The translations under genes were made by a program, and so were the position numbers. The notes beneath the pieces were generated by a model. That model had not been told where the DNA came from and made no database searches. It was given only the letters and a program-made list of their open reading frames with translations. Source: Alphaproteobacteria bacterium (GTDB lineage: Bacteria; Pseudomonadota; Alphaproteobacteria; Rhizobiales; Xanthobacteraceae). Taken from it: 5,498 nucleotides of DNA. Below are positions 1-5,498 of this stretch, in pieces (position 1 is the stretch's first letter; each line of letters starts with the position of its first letter). The stretch spans positions 1 through 5,498 of the forward strand of contig VAZS01000339.1 in NCBI GenBank assembly GCA_005884855.1. The letters run 5' to 3'.

Positions 1-1772
1 CGAACCGGCAGGATTGCACCGGCGTGCACGGCATCGCCCGCGATCTCTCGGCCGCCGACATGGGCAAGTTCAGGGACCCCGCGATCAAGCCAATCAAGGG
101 CGAGTTTCCCTGCCCGGTGCAAGTGACGGTCGAGGACGCAACACTGTGTCCAGGATTTGCCTTGCGGCTGGTGCGCGGCGTCAACAACGGTCCGTCGCCG
201 GACTGGCTGCAAAAGCGCCTGAGCTCGATCGGCTTGCGGCCGATCAACGCGCTGGTCGACATCACAAATTTCATGACGTACGACCGCGCGCGGCCGCTCC
301 ATGTGTTCGACGCTGCCAAGGTGCAGGGCAATCTCAGCGTGCGCCGTGCGCGCGACGGCGAGACGCTGCTGGCGCTGGATGGGCGCACCTATGCGCTGGA
401 CAAAACTACTTGCGTGATCGCCGATGCTCGCGGCGTCGAATCGCTCGCGGGCATCATGGGAGGCGAAGCCTCGGGCTGCTCTGAAGCAACCACCGACGTG
501 CTGATCGAATCGGCGCTATGGAACGAGATCAACATCGCGCACACCGGCCGCAAGCTCGGCATCAATTCGGACGCGCGCTATCGTTTCGAGCGCGGCGTCG
601 ATCCGGCCTTCATGGTGCCGGGGCTCGATATGGCCACCCGGCTGGTCATGGAGATATGCGGCGGCGCGCCCTCGGAAAAGGTCGTTGTTGGCAACACCTT
701 CGGGGAGGATCGCATCATCGATTTCCCGGTGAGCGAAGTGAAGCGCCTCGCCGGCATCGACGTGCCGCTTCTGGAAATGAAGCGTATTCTGGGCCATCTC
801 GGCTTCATGCTGGCCGGTGCCGGCCCGGCGGTGAAGATCGCTGTGCCATCCTGGCGATCCGACGTGCACGGCAAAGCCGACATCGTCGAGGAGATCGTGC
901 GCATCGTTGGCGTGGACAAAGTGCCGATGACGCCGTTCGAACGCGGTGCTTCAGCGCGCAAGCCTATCCTCACCTCCATTCAGCTGCGCACCCGCCGCGC
1001 CAAACGCGCGCTCGCGGCCCGCGGCATGGTCGAGGCGGTGACGTGGTCGTTCATCGCAAAGCCGCAAGCCGAGTTGTTCGGTGGCGGCGGAAGCGAACGC
1101 GACCGGCCGGAGGATCAATTCGTCGCCGCATCCGGCGTTCGCCACGGTTTTGCGTCGTCGAAAGGCCAGGGGCGGCACTGGTCGGGTTCGGCCATGGCCG
1201 ATGCGCTCGATGCCAAAGGTGACGCGTTCGCATTGCTGTCGGCCGCCGGCGCGCCGATGCAGGCGTTGCAGGTCGTGCCCGGCGGCGCAGGTTGGCTGCA
1301 TCCCGGACGTTCCGGCACCATCCAGATTGGGCCGCAAAATGTGCTGGGATATTTCGGCGAGCTGCATCCGCAGGCGCTCGAGGTGCTTCGAGCGGACGGT
1401 CCGCTGGTGGCCTTCGAAGTGATCCTCGATCGAATTCCAGAGGCCAAGCAGAGACTGACCCGCGCCAAGCCGCCGCTTGAACTTTCGCCATTCCAGCCTG
1501 TGTCGCGCGACTTTGCTTTTATCGTCGATCGCAGTATCAGGGCCGGTGACATCGTGCGCGCGGCACAGGGAGTGGACAAGAAGCTGATCACGGATGTAAC
1601 CGTGTTCGATGTCTATGAAGGCAAGGGGATCGAGGACGGCAAGAAGTCCATAGCGATTACCGTCACAATGCAGCCGCGTGAAAAAACCATGACCGATCAG
1701 GAGATCGACGCGGTCGGCGCAAGGATCGTGGCCGAGGTGGCAAACAAGACCGGCGGCACGTTGCGGGCATGA
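1..1772 (+). CDS. pheT: Phenylalanine-tRNA ligase beta subunit, 5'-truncated by the window, with an internal in-frame gap
   Basis: This is the beta subunit of the cytosolic (alpha-beta)2 enzyme that charges tRNA-Phe with phenylalanine. The frame is open from the left edge, and its first full codon is at position 3. It begins in the conserved NRxDC...GIARDL segment, so roughly 165 N-terminal residues (tRNA-binding/EMAP-like domain) lie outside the window. In order, one sees the B3/B4 editing domain (about 147-690, including YRFERGVDP near 579-608), the B5 domain (about 696-930) and the core (from about 935). The B5 domain has SWRSD...ADIVEE, which supplies the acidic metal ligands at codons 861, 879, 888 and 891. 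The C-terminal FDX-ACB anticodon-binding domain (about 1485-1770) is complete. Within the core, LFGGGGSE is followed directly by RDRPEDQF. The family normally has about 48 more residues there, including the NPIS...MR.SLLPGL stretch and LFE.G. Window plus missing parts add up to the usual length of about 800. Identity is certain; activity of this copy is doubtful. Confidence 0.95.
   Translation, partial: NRQDCTGVHGIARDLSAADMGKFRDPAIKPIKGEFPCPVQVTVEDATLCPGFALRLVRGVNNGPSPDWLQKRLSSIGLRPINALVDITNFMTYDRARPLHVFDAAKVQGNLSVRRARDGETLLALDGRTYALDKTTCVIADARGVESLAGIMGGEASGCSEATTDVLIESALWNEINIAHTGRKLGINSDARYRFERGVDPAFMVPGLDMATRLVMEICGGAPSEKVVVGNTFGEDRIIDFPVSEVKRLAGIDVPLLEMKRILGHLGFMLAGAGPAVKIAVPSWRSDVHGKADIVEEIVRIVGVDKVPMTPFERGASARKPILTSIQLRTRRAKRALAARGMVEAVTWSFIAKPQAELFGGGGSERDRPEDQFVAASGVRHGFASSKGQGRHWSGSAMADALDAKGDAFALLSAAGAPMQALQVVPGGAGWLHPGRSGTIQIGPQNVLGYFGELHPQALEVLRADGPLVAFEVILDRIPEAKQRLTRAKPPLELSPFQPVSRDFAFIVDRSIRAGDIVRAAQGVDKKLITDVTVFDVYEGKGIEDGKKSIAITVTMQPREKTMTDQEIDAVGARIVAEVANKTGGTLRA
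1092..1106 (+). other. Apparent in-frame deletion junction inside pheT
   Basis: Codons for G-S-E (ending at 1097) are followed immediately by R-D-R-P-E-D-Q-F. Compared from memory with E. coli PheT and with rhizobial PheT, the conserved block between these two points is absent: the LPNPIS-type strand, MR.SLLPGLL, the N-rich helix and the LFE.G strand. The estimated loss is 48-50 codons. Both flanks remain in one frame and match the family well. The junction sits in GC-rich sequence (gcgaacgcgacc). No long direct repeat is visible around it, so the mechanism cannot be read from this sequence alone. Confidence 0.8.
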
Positions 1773-2542
1773 CGCCCGGGATCGGCCTTGTCCCAAGCGA
1801 GCTCAGCACCAACACCGCGATCGCCATCTGCGCGATTGCCTTTGTGTCGGGCACGGCGCGCGGATTTTCCGGCTTCGGCTCGGCGCTGATTTTCATGCCG
1901 CTGGCGAGCAGCCTTGCGCCGCCCACCATGATCGCCGCACTTCTGCTCGTGATCGATTTCGTCGCCGCCGCGCCGATGCTGCCGAATGCGTGGAAGCATG
2001 CCGACCGCAAGGCAACCGCCGTGATGGTCGGCGGCGCGCTTATCGGCGTGCCGCTCGGGACTTACTTTCTCAGCCGGCTCGATCCGGTGACGACGCGCTG
2101 GATCATCTCCGGCTTTGTGTTCTCGCTATTGCTGTTGCTGCTGTCGGGCTGGCGGTATCGCGGCAAAGGCGACCATGCGCTGTCTGTCGCGATCGGCGGC
2201 TTGTCCGGCTTTTGCAGCGGCTTGGCGCAGACTGGCGGCCCTCCGATTGTCGGTTACTGGCTCGGCCGGCCGATCGCCTCAGTGGTTGCGCGCGCCAACA
2301 TCCTGTTGTTTTTTGGCGCTTCCGACTTCTTTTCTGCGGTAAGCTATGCGTTGGCCGGGCTGATCACCGCAGACGCCATTCGATTTTCATTTCTGGTTGG
2401 TCCTGTCTACGGCATTGGCGTCTGGTTTGGCGCTTCCTTGTTCGGCCGCGCCAGTGAAAAGCTATTTCGTTCGATCTGTTATGCCTTGATCGCCGTGGCC
2501 GTCATCATCGGCCTGCCCGCGCTCGACAGCGCTCTGCGCTAG
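1769..2542 (+). CDS. TauE/SafE family (DUF81) membrane transporter
   Basis: This 257-residue protein of the inner membrane belongs to the TauE/SafE family, whose members are proposed to export sulfite, sulfoacetate or other small organic anions. About eight or nine hydrophobic segments are visible, near residues 14-29, 36-52, 54-73, 82-101, 110-127, 137-160, 174-199, 204-225 and 232-250. The family repeat shows as G.SGFGSAL in the first half (about 32-40) and as GGLSGFCSGLAQTGGPP in the second (about 143-159). The length is typical. The ATG shares ATGA with the pheT stop codon and has no strong Shine-Dalgarno, so translation is probably coupled to pheT. No sulfur-metabolism gene lies nearby, so the substrate is unknown. 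'Sulfite exporter' should be read as a family name only. The gene ends 18 bases before the convergent PP-loop gene. Confidence 0.9.
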   Translation: MTPGIGLVPSELSTNTAIAICAIAFVSGTARGFSGFGSALIFMPLASSLAPPTMIAALLLVIDFVAAAPMLPNAWKHADRKATAVMVGGALIGVPLGTYFLSRLDPVTTRWIISGFVFSLLLLLLSGWRYRGKGDHALSVAIGGLSGFCSGLAQTGGPPIVGYWLGRPIASVVARANILLFFGASDFFSAVSYALAGLITADAIRFSFLVGPVYGIGVWFGASLFGRASEKLFRSICYALIAVAVIIGLPALDSALR

Positions 2543-2560
2543 AGACCTGGCTCGGCGCGG
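2543..2560. other. Short convergent gap with no visible terminator
   Basis: Only 18 bases separate the stop codon of the transporter from the stop codon of the PP-loop gene on the other strand. I see no GC-rich stem followed by a T run in either direction here. Termination may be Rho-dependent, or the two transcripts may overlap at their 3' ends. Confidence 0.6.
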
Positions 2561-3253
2561 TTAATTGACCATAATCAGGTCGCAGTAGCCGTAGCCATCG
2601 CGTTGGACGCGCTCGCCGGCAGCCACCGCAAGCGCGCGCGAAAAAATCGGTCCCGCCACAACGCAGGTGTGAAACTCGCCGTTCTCACCGCAGGGATCGA
2701 CGCCATCGGGCAGATCGGCCAGCAGCCGCAGATCGAATTTGCGCCCGGCAAATTCCGCCGGCAGTTTCTTCAGATCGACAGTGGCGAGATAAGCCTCGAT
2801 CCCGCTTTCGATCATCGCATGCGCCAGCGGCAGCGTCGGCCGCTCCCACAGCGGAAACACCGGTGTCAGGCCGGTGCCGGCGAGCTTTCGTTCGCGATAT
2901 GCCCTGATCTCGGCGAGAAACAAATCGCCGAAGACAATGTGGGTGATTCCCTGGCTTACAGCCCGCGCCACCGCCTCCGCCATCCGCGCCTCGTAAATCA
3001 CGTTCGGGCACGGATAAGGGATCGGCACAACGCGCAGCGGTAATCCTGCTGCTTGACACTGGGCCTGCAATATCTCTTGCCGCACCCCGTGGATCGACAC
3101 CCGATCGAATGCCTCGGTCACCGTCGTCAACGCGCCAACCACGTCGAACTCACCGGCACGCCTGATCTCGTGCAGCGCGAATGCGCTATCCTTGCCGCTC
3201 GACCAAGAGATCAGGGCCTTTGCTCGCTGCTGGTTCAATTGACTAGAGTTCAA
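2561..3253 (-). CDS. Dph6-like PP-loop ATP pyrophosphatase (adenine nucleotide alpha-hydrolase superfamily)
   Basis: This 230-residue, probably cytosolic protein is related to diphthine-ammonia ligase (Dph6, MJ0570 family). The N-terminal PP-loop SWSSGKDS (residues 16-23) binds ATP. FGD.F..EIR.YRER follows at about 108-122, and the family signature GENGEFHT at 189-196. In eukaryotes and archaea Dph6 completes diphthamide on EF2, using ATP and ammonia. Bacteria lack that modification, so the true amidation or adenylation substrate here is unknown. The chosen start is TTG at 3253-3251. It overlaps the TGA of the upstream amine oxidase and is preceded by GGGAG with a 10-base spacer. A second in-frame TTG at 3238-3236 lacks a comparable ribosome site but cannot be excluded; either start leaves the PP-loop intact. 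The gene is translationally coupled to the oxidase as the second gene of a minus-strand operon. Confidence 0.88.
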   Translation of the reverse strand: MNSSQLNQQRAKALISWSSGKDSAFALHEIRRAGEFDVVGALTTVTEAFDRVSIHGVRQEILQAQCQAAGLPLRVVPIPYPCPNVIYEARMAEAVARAVSQGITHIVFGDLFLAEIRAYRERKLAGTGLTPVFPLWERPTLPLAHAMIESGIEAYLATVDLKKLPAEFAGRKFDLRLLADLPDGVDPCGENGEFHTCVVAGPIFSRALAVAAGERVQRDGYGYCDLIMVN

Positions 3254-3257
3254 TTGA
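3233..3257. repeat. 10-bp direct repeat GTTCAATTGA, period 15 bp, at the stop/start overlap
   Basis: Two exact copies, at 3233-3242 and 3248-3257, lie 15 bases apart. The upstream copy on the minus strand (3257-3248) carries both the TGA stop of the amine oxidase and the TTG start used by the PP-loop gene. The second copy carries the alternative TTG codon, encoded as Leu6. The period is a multiple of three, so the repeat keeps the frame. It looks like a small duplication at the gene boundary. Confidence 0.85.
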
Positions 3258-4671
3258 TTGGCGCTCCCGCGGATCGCCGCGGCGCCTGCCTTCTGGGCTT
3301 GGTCACGGGCGCTGGCCTCGCAACCGGCTCGCTATCGCGGACCGCGCCGATCCTTCTCAGCGCCGCATCCGCCGCGCGCTCGCCGCTTTCCCAGGCGCCG
3401 TCGACCGTTCCCCACAGCGTTTCATGGGTGGCTTCGCCGGCGAGAAACATGCAGCCGACCGGCTCGGCCAGGATTTTCCGTGACGGCTGGCCGTTAGGGG
3501 CGGCGGATGACATCGCGCCGAGCGCGAACGGTGCCGAATTCCAGCGGGTCGCGCTCGATTTCTTGATCGCGGCACCGGCCTCGCTACCGAATAGCTTGGT
3601 CATCCATTCCACAGCGAAGGCCACCATCGCCTTTTCGCCTTGAGCCGACAGATCGCGGCCGAACGAGCCTGCGACGTCAATGGAGCACAGCGAGGAACCG
3701 GCAATTTTCGCAAACAGCAGTGCGGTCCTGATCGAGTTGCTCTGCTCGATGAAAATATCGTCGCGTCCGAGCCCGAGCGGATTGCCCGGCAGTTGCAGAG
3801 CGATGTGGTCATAGCTACCGAGGCTCAATCTTGCGGCGGCCTCGAGTTGACGCTTGGGGATATCAGGGGTGAATTTGATATTGCCCGCGTTCAGCACGTT
3901 GCTGGATACCGTGATGATGGCGGCGCGCGCCGCGATTTTGCCCGCGGGCGTCTCGACCGCAACTTCGCGATTGCTCCAACTGACGCGGCTGGCAGGCGTC
4001 GATAGCGACACCGGAATCTGCTCGCCGAGCTTACTGACCAGCGTTCCCAGGCCCTGCCGGCACGCGACAACCACATTACGCTCCTGCGCGCGAGCCTTAT
4101 CCATCGCAGAGATGTCCTTCAGGTCCTTGCCGGTGAAGTTGGCGCCCAAAACAAACTCCGCCGTCGCAGCCCAGTCGCCGAGGTCCTTTGGCAGCGCCGT
4201 CGCGCAGGCCACGTCGGCTCGGCCGCGTGAAGCCTCGTCAATCGCGCGGTTGGCGCGCACCAGGGCGGCGAGAAATTCCTCTGTCTCCCCGGCGCGCGCG
4301 TTGCGGCGGCCGATGCGGATCTTGGGCGCAAGCGGCACGGCAGAGACGTCGAGCCCGGCATTGCGGGCGAGCTTGATCATCGGGTTCGTGTCAGGGTTGT
4401 TCATCCACCGCGCGCCGCGGTCGAACGGCACGTCAAATGTCGCAGTATCGGTGAGACAACGGCCCCCGATCTGGGCCGTGGCCTCCACCACAATCACCTT
4501 CCGGTTCGCGGCCATGATGCGCCGCGCCGCGGCGATGCCGGCAGCGCCGGCCCCGATCACGACGATATCGGCCTCGCGTGGCAACGGCGCTCCCCAGGAG
4601 CGCCCAGAGAGCGCCGGTGTCGTCGCAAGTGCCGCGGACGCCGACAGAAAGTGGCGGCGCGTCATTGTCAT
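3250..4671 (-). CDS. Tat-exported FAD-dependent amine oxidase (flavin monoamine oxidase family)
   Basis: This 473-residue flavoprotein probably oxidises an amine with release of hydrogen peroxide; the substrate is not evident. The N-terminus reads MTMTRRHFLSASAALA, a twin-arginine signal, so the folded FAD protein should be exported to the periplasm. Next comes the Rossmann motif IGAGAAG (about residues 39-45), with E63 at the end of the second strand to bind the FAD ribose and GGR just after it. The C-terminal part has TRW...PFALG...AAP (about 375-392) and AGEATHETLWGTVDGAWESGERAA (about 411-434), typical of this family. No covalent-FAD SGGC motif is seen. A Pro/Arg-rich tail of about 28 residues follows the last domain. 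The start is ATG at 4671, chosen because GGAAA lies 7 bases upstream and because the Tat motif then falls at the N-terminus. The frame stays open upstream to 4812, but that part does not resemble protein. It is the first gene of the operon with the PP-loop gene. Confidence 0.9.
   Translation of the reverse strand: MTMTRRHFLSASAALATTPALSGRSWGAPLPREADIVVIGAGAAGIAAARRIMAANRKVIVVEATAQIGGRCLTDTATFDVPFDRGARWMNNPDTNPMIKLARNAGLDVSAVPLAPKIRIGRRNARAGETEEFLAALVRANRAIDEASRGRADVACATALPKDLGDWAATAEFVLGANFTGKDLKDISAMDKARAQERNVVVACRQGLGTLVSKLGEQIPVSLSTPASRVSWSNREVAVETPAGKIAARAAIITVSSNVLNAGNIKFTPDIPKRQLEAAARLSLGSYDHIALQLPGNPLGLGRDDIFIEQSNSIRTALLFAKIAGSSLCSIDVAGSFGRDLSAQGEKAMVAFAVEWMTKLFGSEAGAAIKKSSATRWNSAPFALGAMSSAAPNGQPSRKILAEPVGCMFLAGEATHETLWGTVDGAWESGERAADAALRRIGAVRDSEPVARPAPVTKPRRQAPRRSAGAPIN
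3264..3268 (-). promoter_or_regulatory. Ribosome binding site supporting the TTG start of the PP-loop gene
   Basis: On the minus strand GGGAG is followed by 10 bases and then TTG at 3253. It lies within the last codons of the amine oxidase. No similar purine run precedes the later TTG at 3238, so this site favours the overlapping start. Confidence 0.5.
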
Positions 4672-4678
4672 GGCATGG

Positions 4679-4683
4679 TTTCC
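4679..4683 (-). promoter_or_regulatory. Ribosome binding site of the amine oxidase
   Basis: GGAAA on the minus strand ends 7 bases before the ATG at 4671. An out-of-frame ATG at 4676 (ATGCCATGA) opens and closes within three codons and overlaps the true start. The next in-frame ATG, at 4665, would be 13 bases from this site, so 4671 is preferred. Confidence 0.5.
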
Positions 4684-4717
4684 GGGGGTTTGAAAAACAG
4701 CAGAACCTTTAGCGAAC

Positions 4718-4743
4718 TTGCCGCATCCGGGCGAGCACGGCAA
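4718..4743. repeat. Spaced inverted repeat TTGCCG-N14-CGGCAA
   Basis: Two perfect 6-base arms (4718-4723 and 4738-4743) are separated by 14 bases, in the leader of the amine oxidase. They could be a protein-binding dyad or a weak hairpin in the mRNA. Arms this short occur readily by chance in GC-rich DNA. Confidence 0.3.
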
Positions 4744-4755
4744 CCAGCATGGTGA

Positions 4756-4771
4756 ATCAATCATGATTGAT
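4756..4771. promoter_or_regulatory. Perfect 16-bp palindrome, candidate operator
   Basis: ATCAATCATGATTGAT is a perfect uninterrupted palindrome with no central spacer. It stands in the AT-rich middle of the divergent intergenic region, about 85 bases upstream of the oxidase ATG and about 91 bases upstream of the papain-like ATG. It overlaps the possible plus-strand -35 element. Such a symmetric site fits a dimeric helix-turn-helix repressor or activator. No regulator gene lies within the window, so the binding protein is unknown. Confidence 0.5.
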
Positions 4772-4794
4772 CTGGTCCGTGCATGAACTAAATT
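4767..4794 (+). promoter_or_regulatory. Possible sigma-70-type promoter for the papain-like gene
   Basis: TTGATC (4767-4772) and TAAATT (4789-4794) are separated by 16 bases. Each matches four of six consensus positions. The location, about 68 bases before the ATG, is reasonable, and the -35 element overlaps the palindrome. The match is weak and the assignment is tentative. No better candidate was found on the minus strand for the oxidase. Confidence 0.25.
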
Positions 4795-4850
4795 GCAACG
4801 GCTTTCGACCATGATAAGGAAACAGAAAAAGCGCCCGTAAAAGGCCGCTC

Positions 4851-4855
4851 GGGGA
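4851..4855 (+). promoter_or_regulatory. Ribosome binding site of the papain-like gene
   Basis: GGGGA is followed by 7 bases and the ATG at 4863. An in-frame stop (TAA, 4815-4817) lies upstream with no other start codon in between, so this ATG is the only good start. Confidence 0.5.
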
Positions 4856-4862
4856 TTCCAGT

Positions 4863-5498
4863 ATGGGCGTTGTGCTCGATACCGTAGGCAAGGTGATCGC
4901 AGGCTACCTTCAGAAGGAGGTGCCGGGGTACGAGCCGTTCACGCCCAGCGACCCCGAGCATCTGCGCGGAGTGATCGAGCAGGGCGATGTGCTGCTGGTC
5001 GAGGGCAACAACCGGGTTTCCGGCATCATCAAATACCTGACGCAATCCACCTGGTCGCATGCCGCGCTTTATGTCGGGCCGATCGAGGGTGCGCAGGAGG
5101 TCGATGGCGAGCCGCATGTCCTGATCGAGGCGAATATCGGGGAAGGCGTGACTTCGGCGGCGCTGTCGAAATATTTTCCTTATCATACGCGGCTGTGCCG
5201 TCCGGTCGGGCTGTCGTTCGAGGACCGCTATACGGTTTGCCGCTACGCCATCAACCGCATCGGCTTTGGTTACGACACCAAGAACATCCTCGATATGATG
5301 CGCTACCTGATCCCGCTGCCGATCCCGCAACGATGGCGGCGGCGGATGATCGCATTCGGTTCCGGCCACCCCACTAAGATCATTTGCTCGGCGCTGATCG
5401 CGCAGGCCTTCGACAGCGTGCGCTATCCGATCCTGCCAAAAATCACGCGTGCCGGGTCGAAGCAGGCCCGACGCGAAATCCTCCATATTCGCGATTCG
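4863..5498 (+). CDS. Permuted papain-like enzyme (NlpC/P60 superfamily, YiiX/'lipo-like' type), 3'-truncated by the window
   Basis: The frame is open from ATG 4863 to the right edge, giving 212 residues without a stop. Residues 41-48 (GDVLLVEG) and STWSHAALYVG (62-72) carry the catalytic His (H66). LIEA (87-90) supplies an acidic residue (E89), and KIICSALIAQAF (172-183) carries the presumed nucleophile C175. The order His-Glu-Cys, instead of Cys-His, is the circularly permuted arrangement of the YiiX/YaeF-like branch of NlpC/P60 proteins. Members of that superfamily cleave amide or ester bonds in peptidoglycan or acylated molecules; the substrate here is unknown. No signal peptide, lipobox cysteine or clear membrane segment is visible in the first 30 residues, which look like an amphipathic helix. 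A basic patch with Trp (WRRRM, 158-162) precedes the Cys motif. The gene is transcribed divergently from the amine oxidase. The C-terminus is outside the window. Confidence 0.85.
   Translation, partial: MGVVLDTVGKVIAGYLQKEVPGYEPFTPSDPEHLRGVIEQGDVLLVEGNNRVSGIIKYLTQSTWSHAALYVGPIEGAQEVDGEPHVLIEANIGEGVTSAALSKYFPYHTRLCRPVGLSFEDRYTVCRYAINRIGFGYDTKNILDMMRYLIPLPIPQRWRRRMIAFGSGHPTKIICSALIAQAFDSVRYPILPKITRAGSKQARREILHIRDS

Larger units (their letters stand above)
4672..4862. other. Divergent intergenic region between the amine oxidase and the papain-like gene
   Basis: These 191 bases separate two genes that point away from each other, so the region should hold the promoters of both. It is noticeably more AT-rich in its middle (about 4750-4830) than the flanking genes. 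It contains a perfect 16-bp palindrome, a weaker spaced dyad near the oxidase, and a possible plus-strand promoter. I find no small gene or RNA gene that I can support. Confidence 0.75.

Noticed and set aside
1080..1106. A frameshift as the cause of the pheT discontinuity
   Set aside because: The sequences on both sides are in the same frame and both match PheT. No displaced PheT-like peptide appears in other frames near the junction, so missing bases explain it better.
518..1222. Long Arg/Ala-rich frame on the plus strand inside pheT
   Set aside because: Wrong-frame translation of pheT codons with no start context or family match.
951..1796. 281-codon open frame on the minus strand opposite pheT
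   Set aside because: No family resemblance; the opposite strand is unmistakable PheT. GC-driven shadow.
2543..2580. Bidirectional terminator between the convergent genes
   Set aside because: No stem with a T tail can be drawn in the 18-base gap or just beyond it.
3854..4693. 279-codon open frame on the plus strand opposite the amine oxidase
   Set aside because: Its composition is Ala/Arg/Ser-rich with no recognisable domain, and it lies fully antisense to a convincing gene. It is a by-product of high GC.
4672..4812. A 47-residue N-terminal extension of the amine oxidase, since the frame stays open to an ATG at 4812
   Set aside because: It would bury the twin-arginine signal inside the protein, run across the palindrome and the AT-rich intergenic DNA, and lacks a better ribosome site. 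The ATG at 4671 has a well-placed GGAAA.
4788..5486. 232-codon open frame on the minus strand opposite the papain-like gene
   Set aside because: The plus frame shows His and Cys motifs of a known fold and a proper ribosome site; the minus frame shows no domain.

Overview
The window is GC-rich, has tightly packed genes and reads as alphaproteobacterial chromosome. The PheT wording, especially its C-terminal part, together with the neighbours, is most like the Bradyrhizobium/Rhodopseudomonas group (Nitrobacteraceae). This assignment comes from recognising protein sequence, not from a database search. No RNA gene, insertion sequence, CRISPR array or phage gene is visible, and no stretch longer than about 190 bases lacks a gene.

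Layout. (1) Positions 1-1772, plus strand: the 3' three quarters of pheT, the phenylalanine-tRNA ligase beta subunit, cut by the left edge of the window. It appears to lack about 48 conserved residues internally, without loss of reading frame. (2) Positions 1769-2542, plus strand: a TauE/SafE-type membrane transporter whose ATG overlaps the pheT stop codon (ATGA). (3) After an 18-base convergent gap come two minus-strand genes that form one unit. Upstream is a Tat-exported flavin amine oxidase (3250-4671). Downstream is a Dph6-like PP-loop ATP pyrophosphatase (2561-3253), which starts at a TTG overlapping the oxidase stop codon. (4) A 191-base divergent intergenic region (4672-4862) contains a perfect 16-bp palindrome, a weaker dyad and a possible promoter. 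(5) Positions 4863-5498, plus strand: a permuted papain-like (NlpC/P60-superfamily, YiiX-type) protein, still open at the right edge.

How the parts relate. pheT and the transporter are probably co-transcribed, but I see no functional link. The oxidase and the PP-loop enzyme are translationally coupled. Their predicted compartments differ: the oxidase is exported folded by Tat and the PP-loop enzyme is cytosolic. The palindrome lies between the divergent oxidase and papain-like genes and could control one or both. The most notable point is the apparent in-frame loss inside pheT, an essential gene. It is either a real lesion or allele, or a sequence/assembly error. I do not see a clearly new multi-gene system here.
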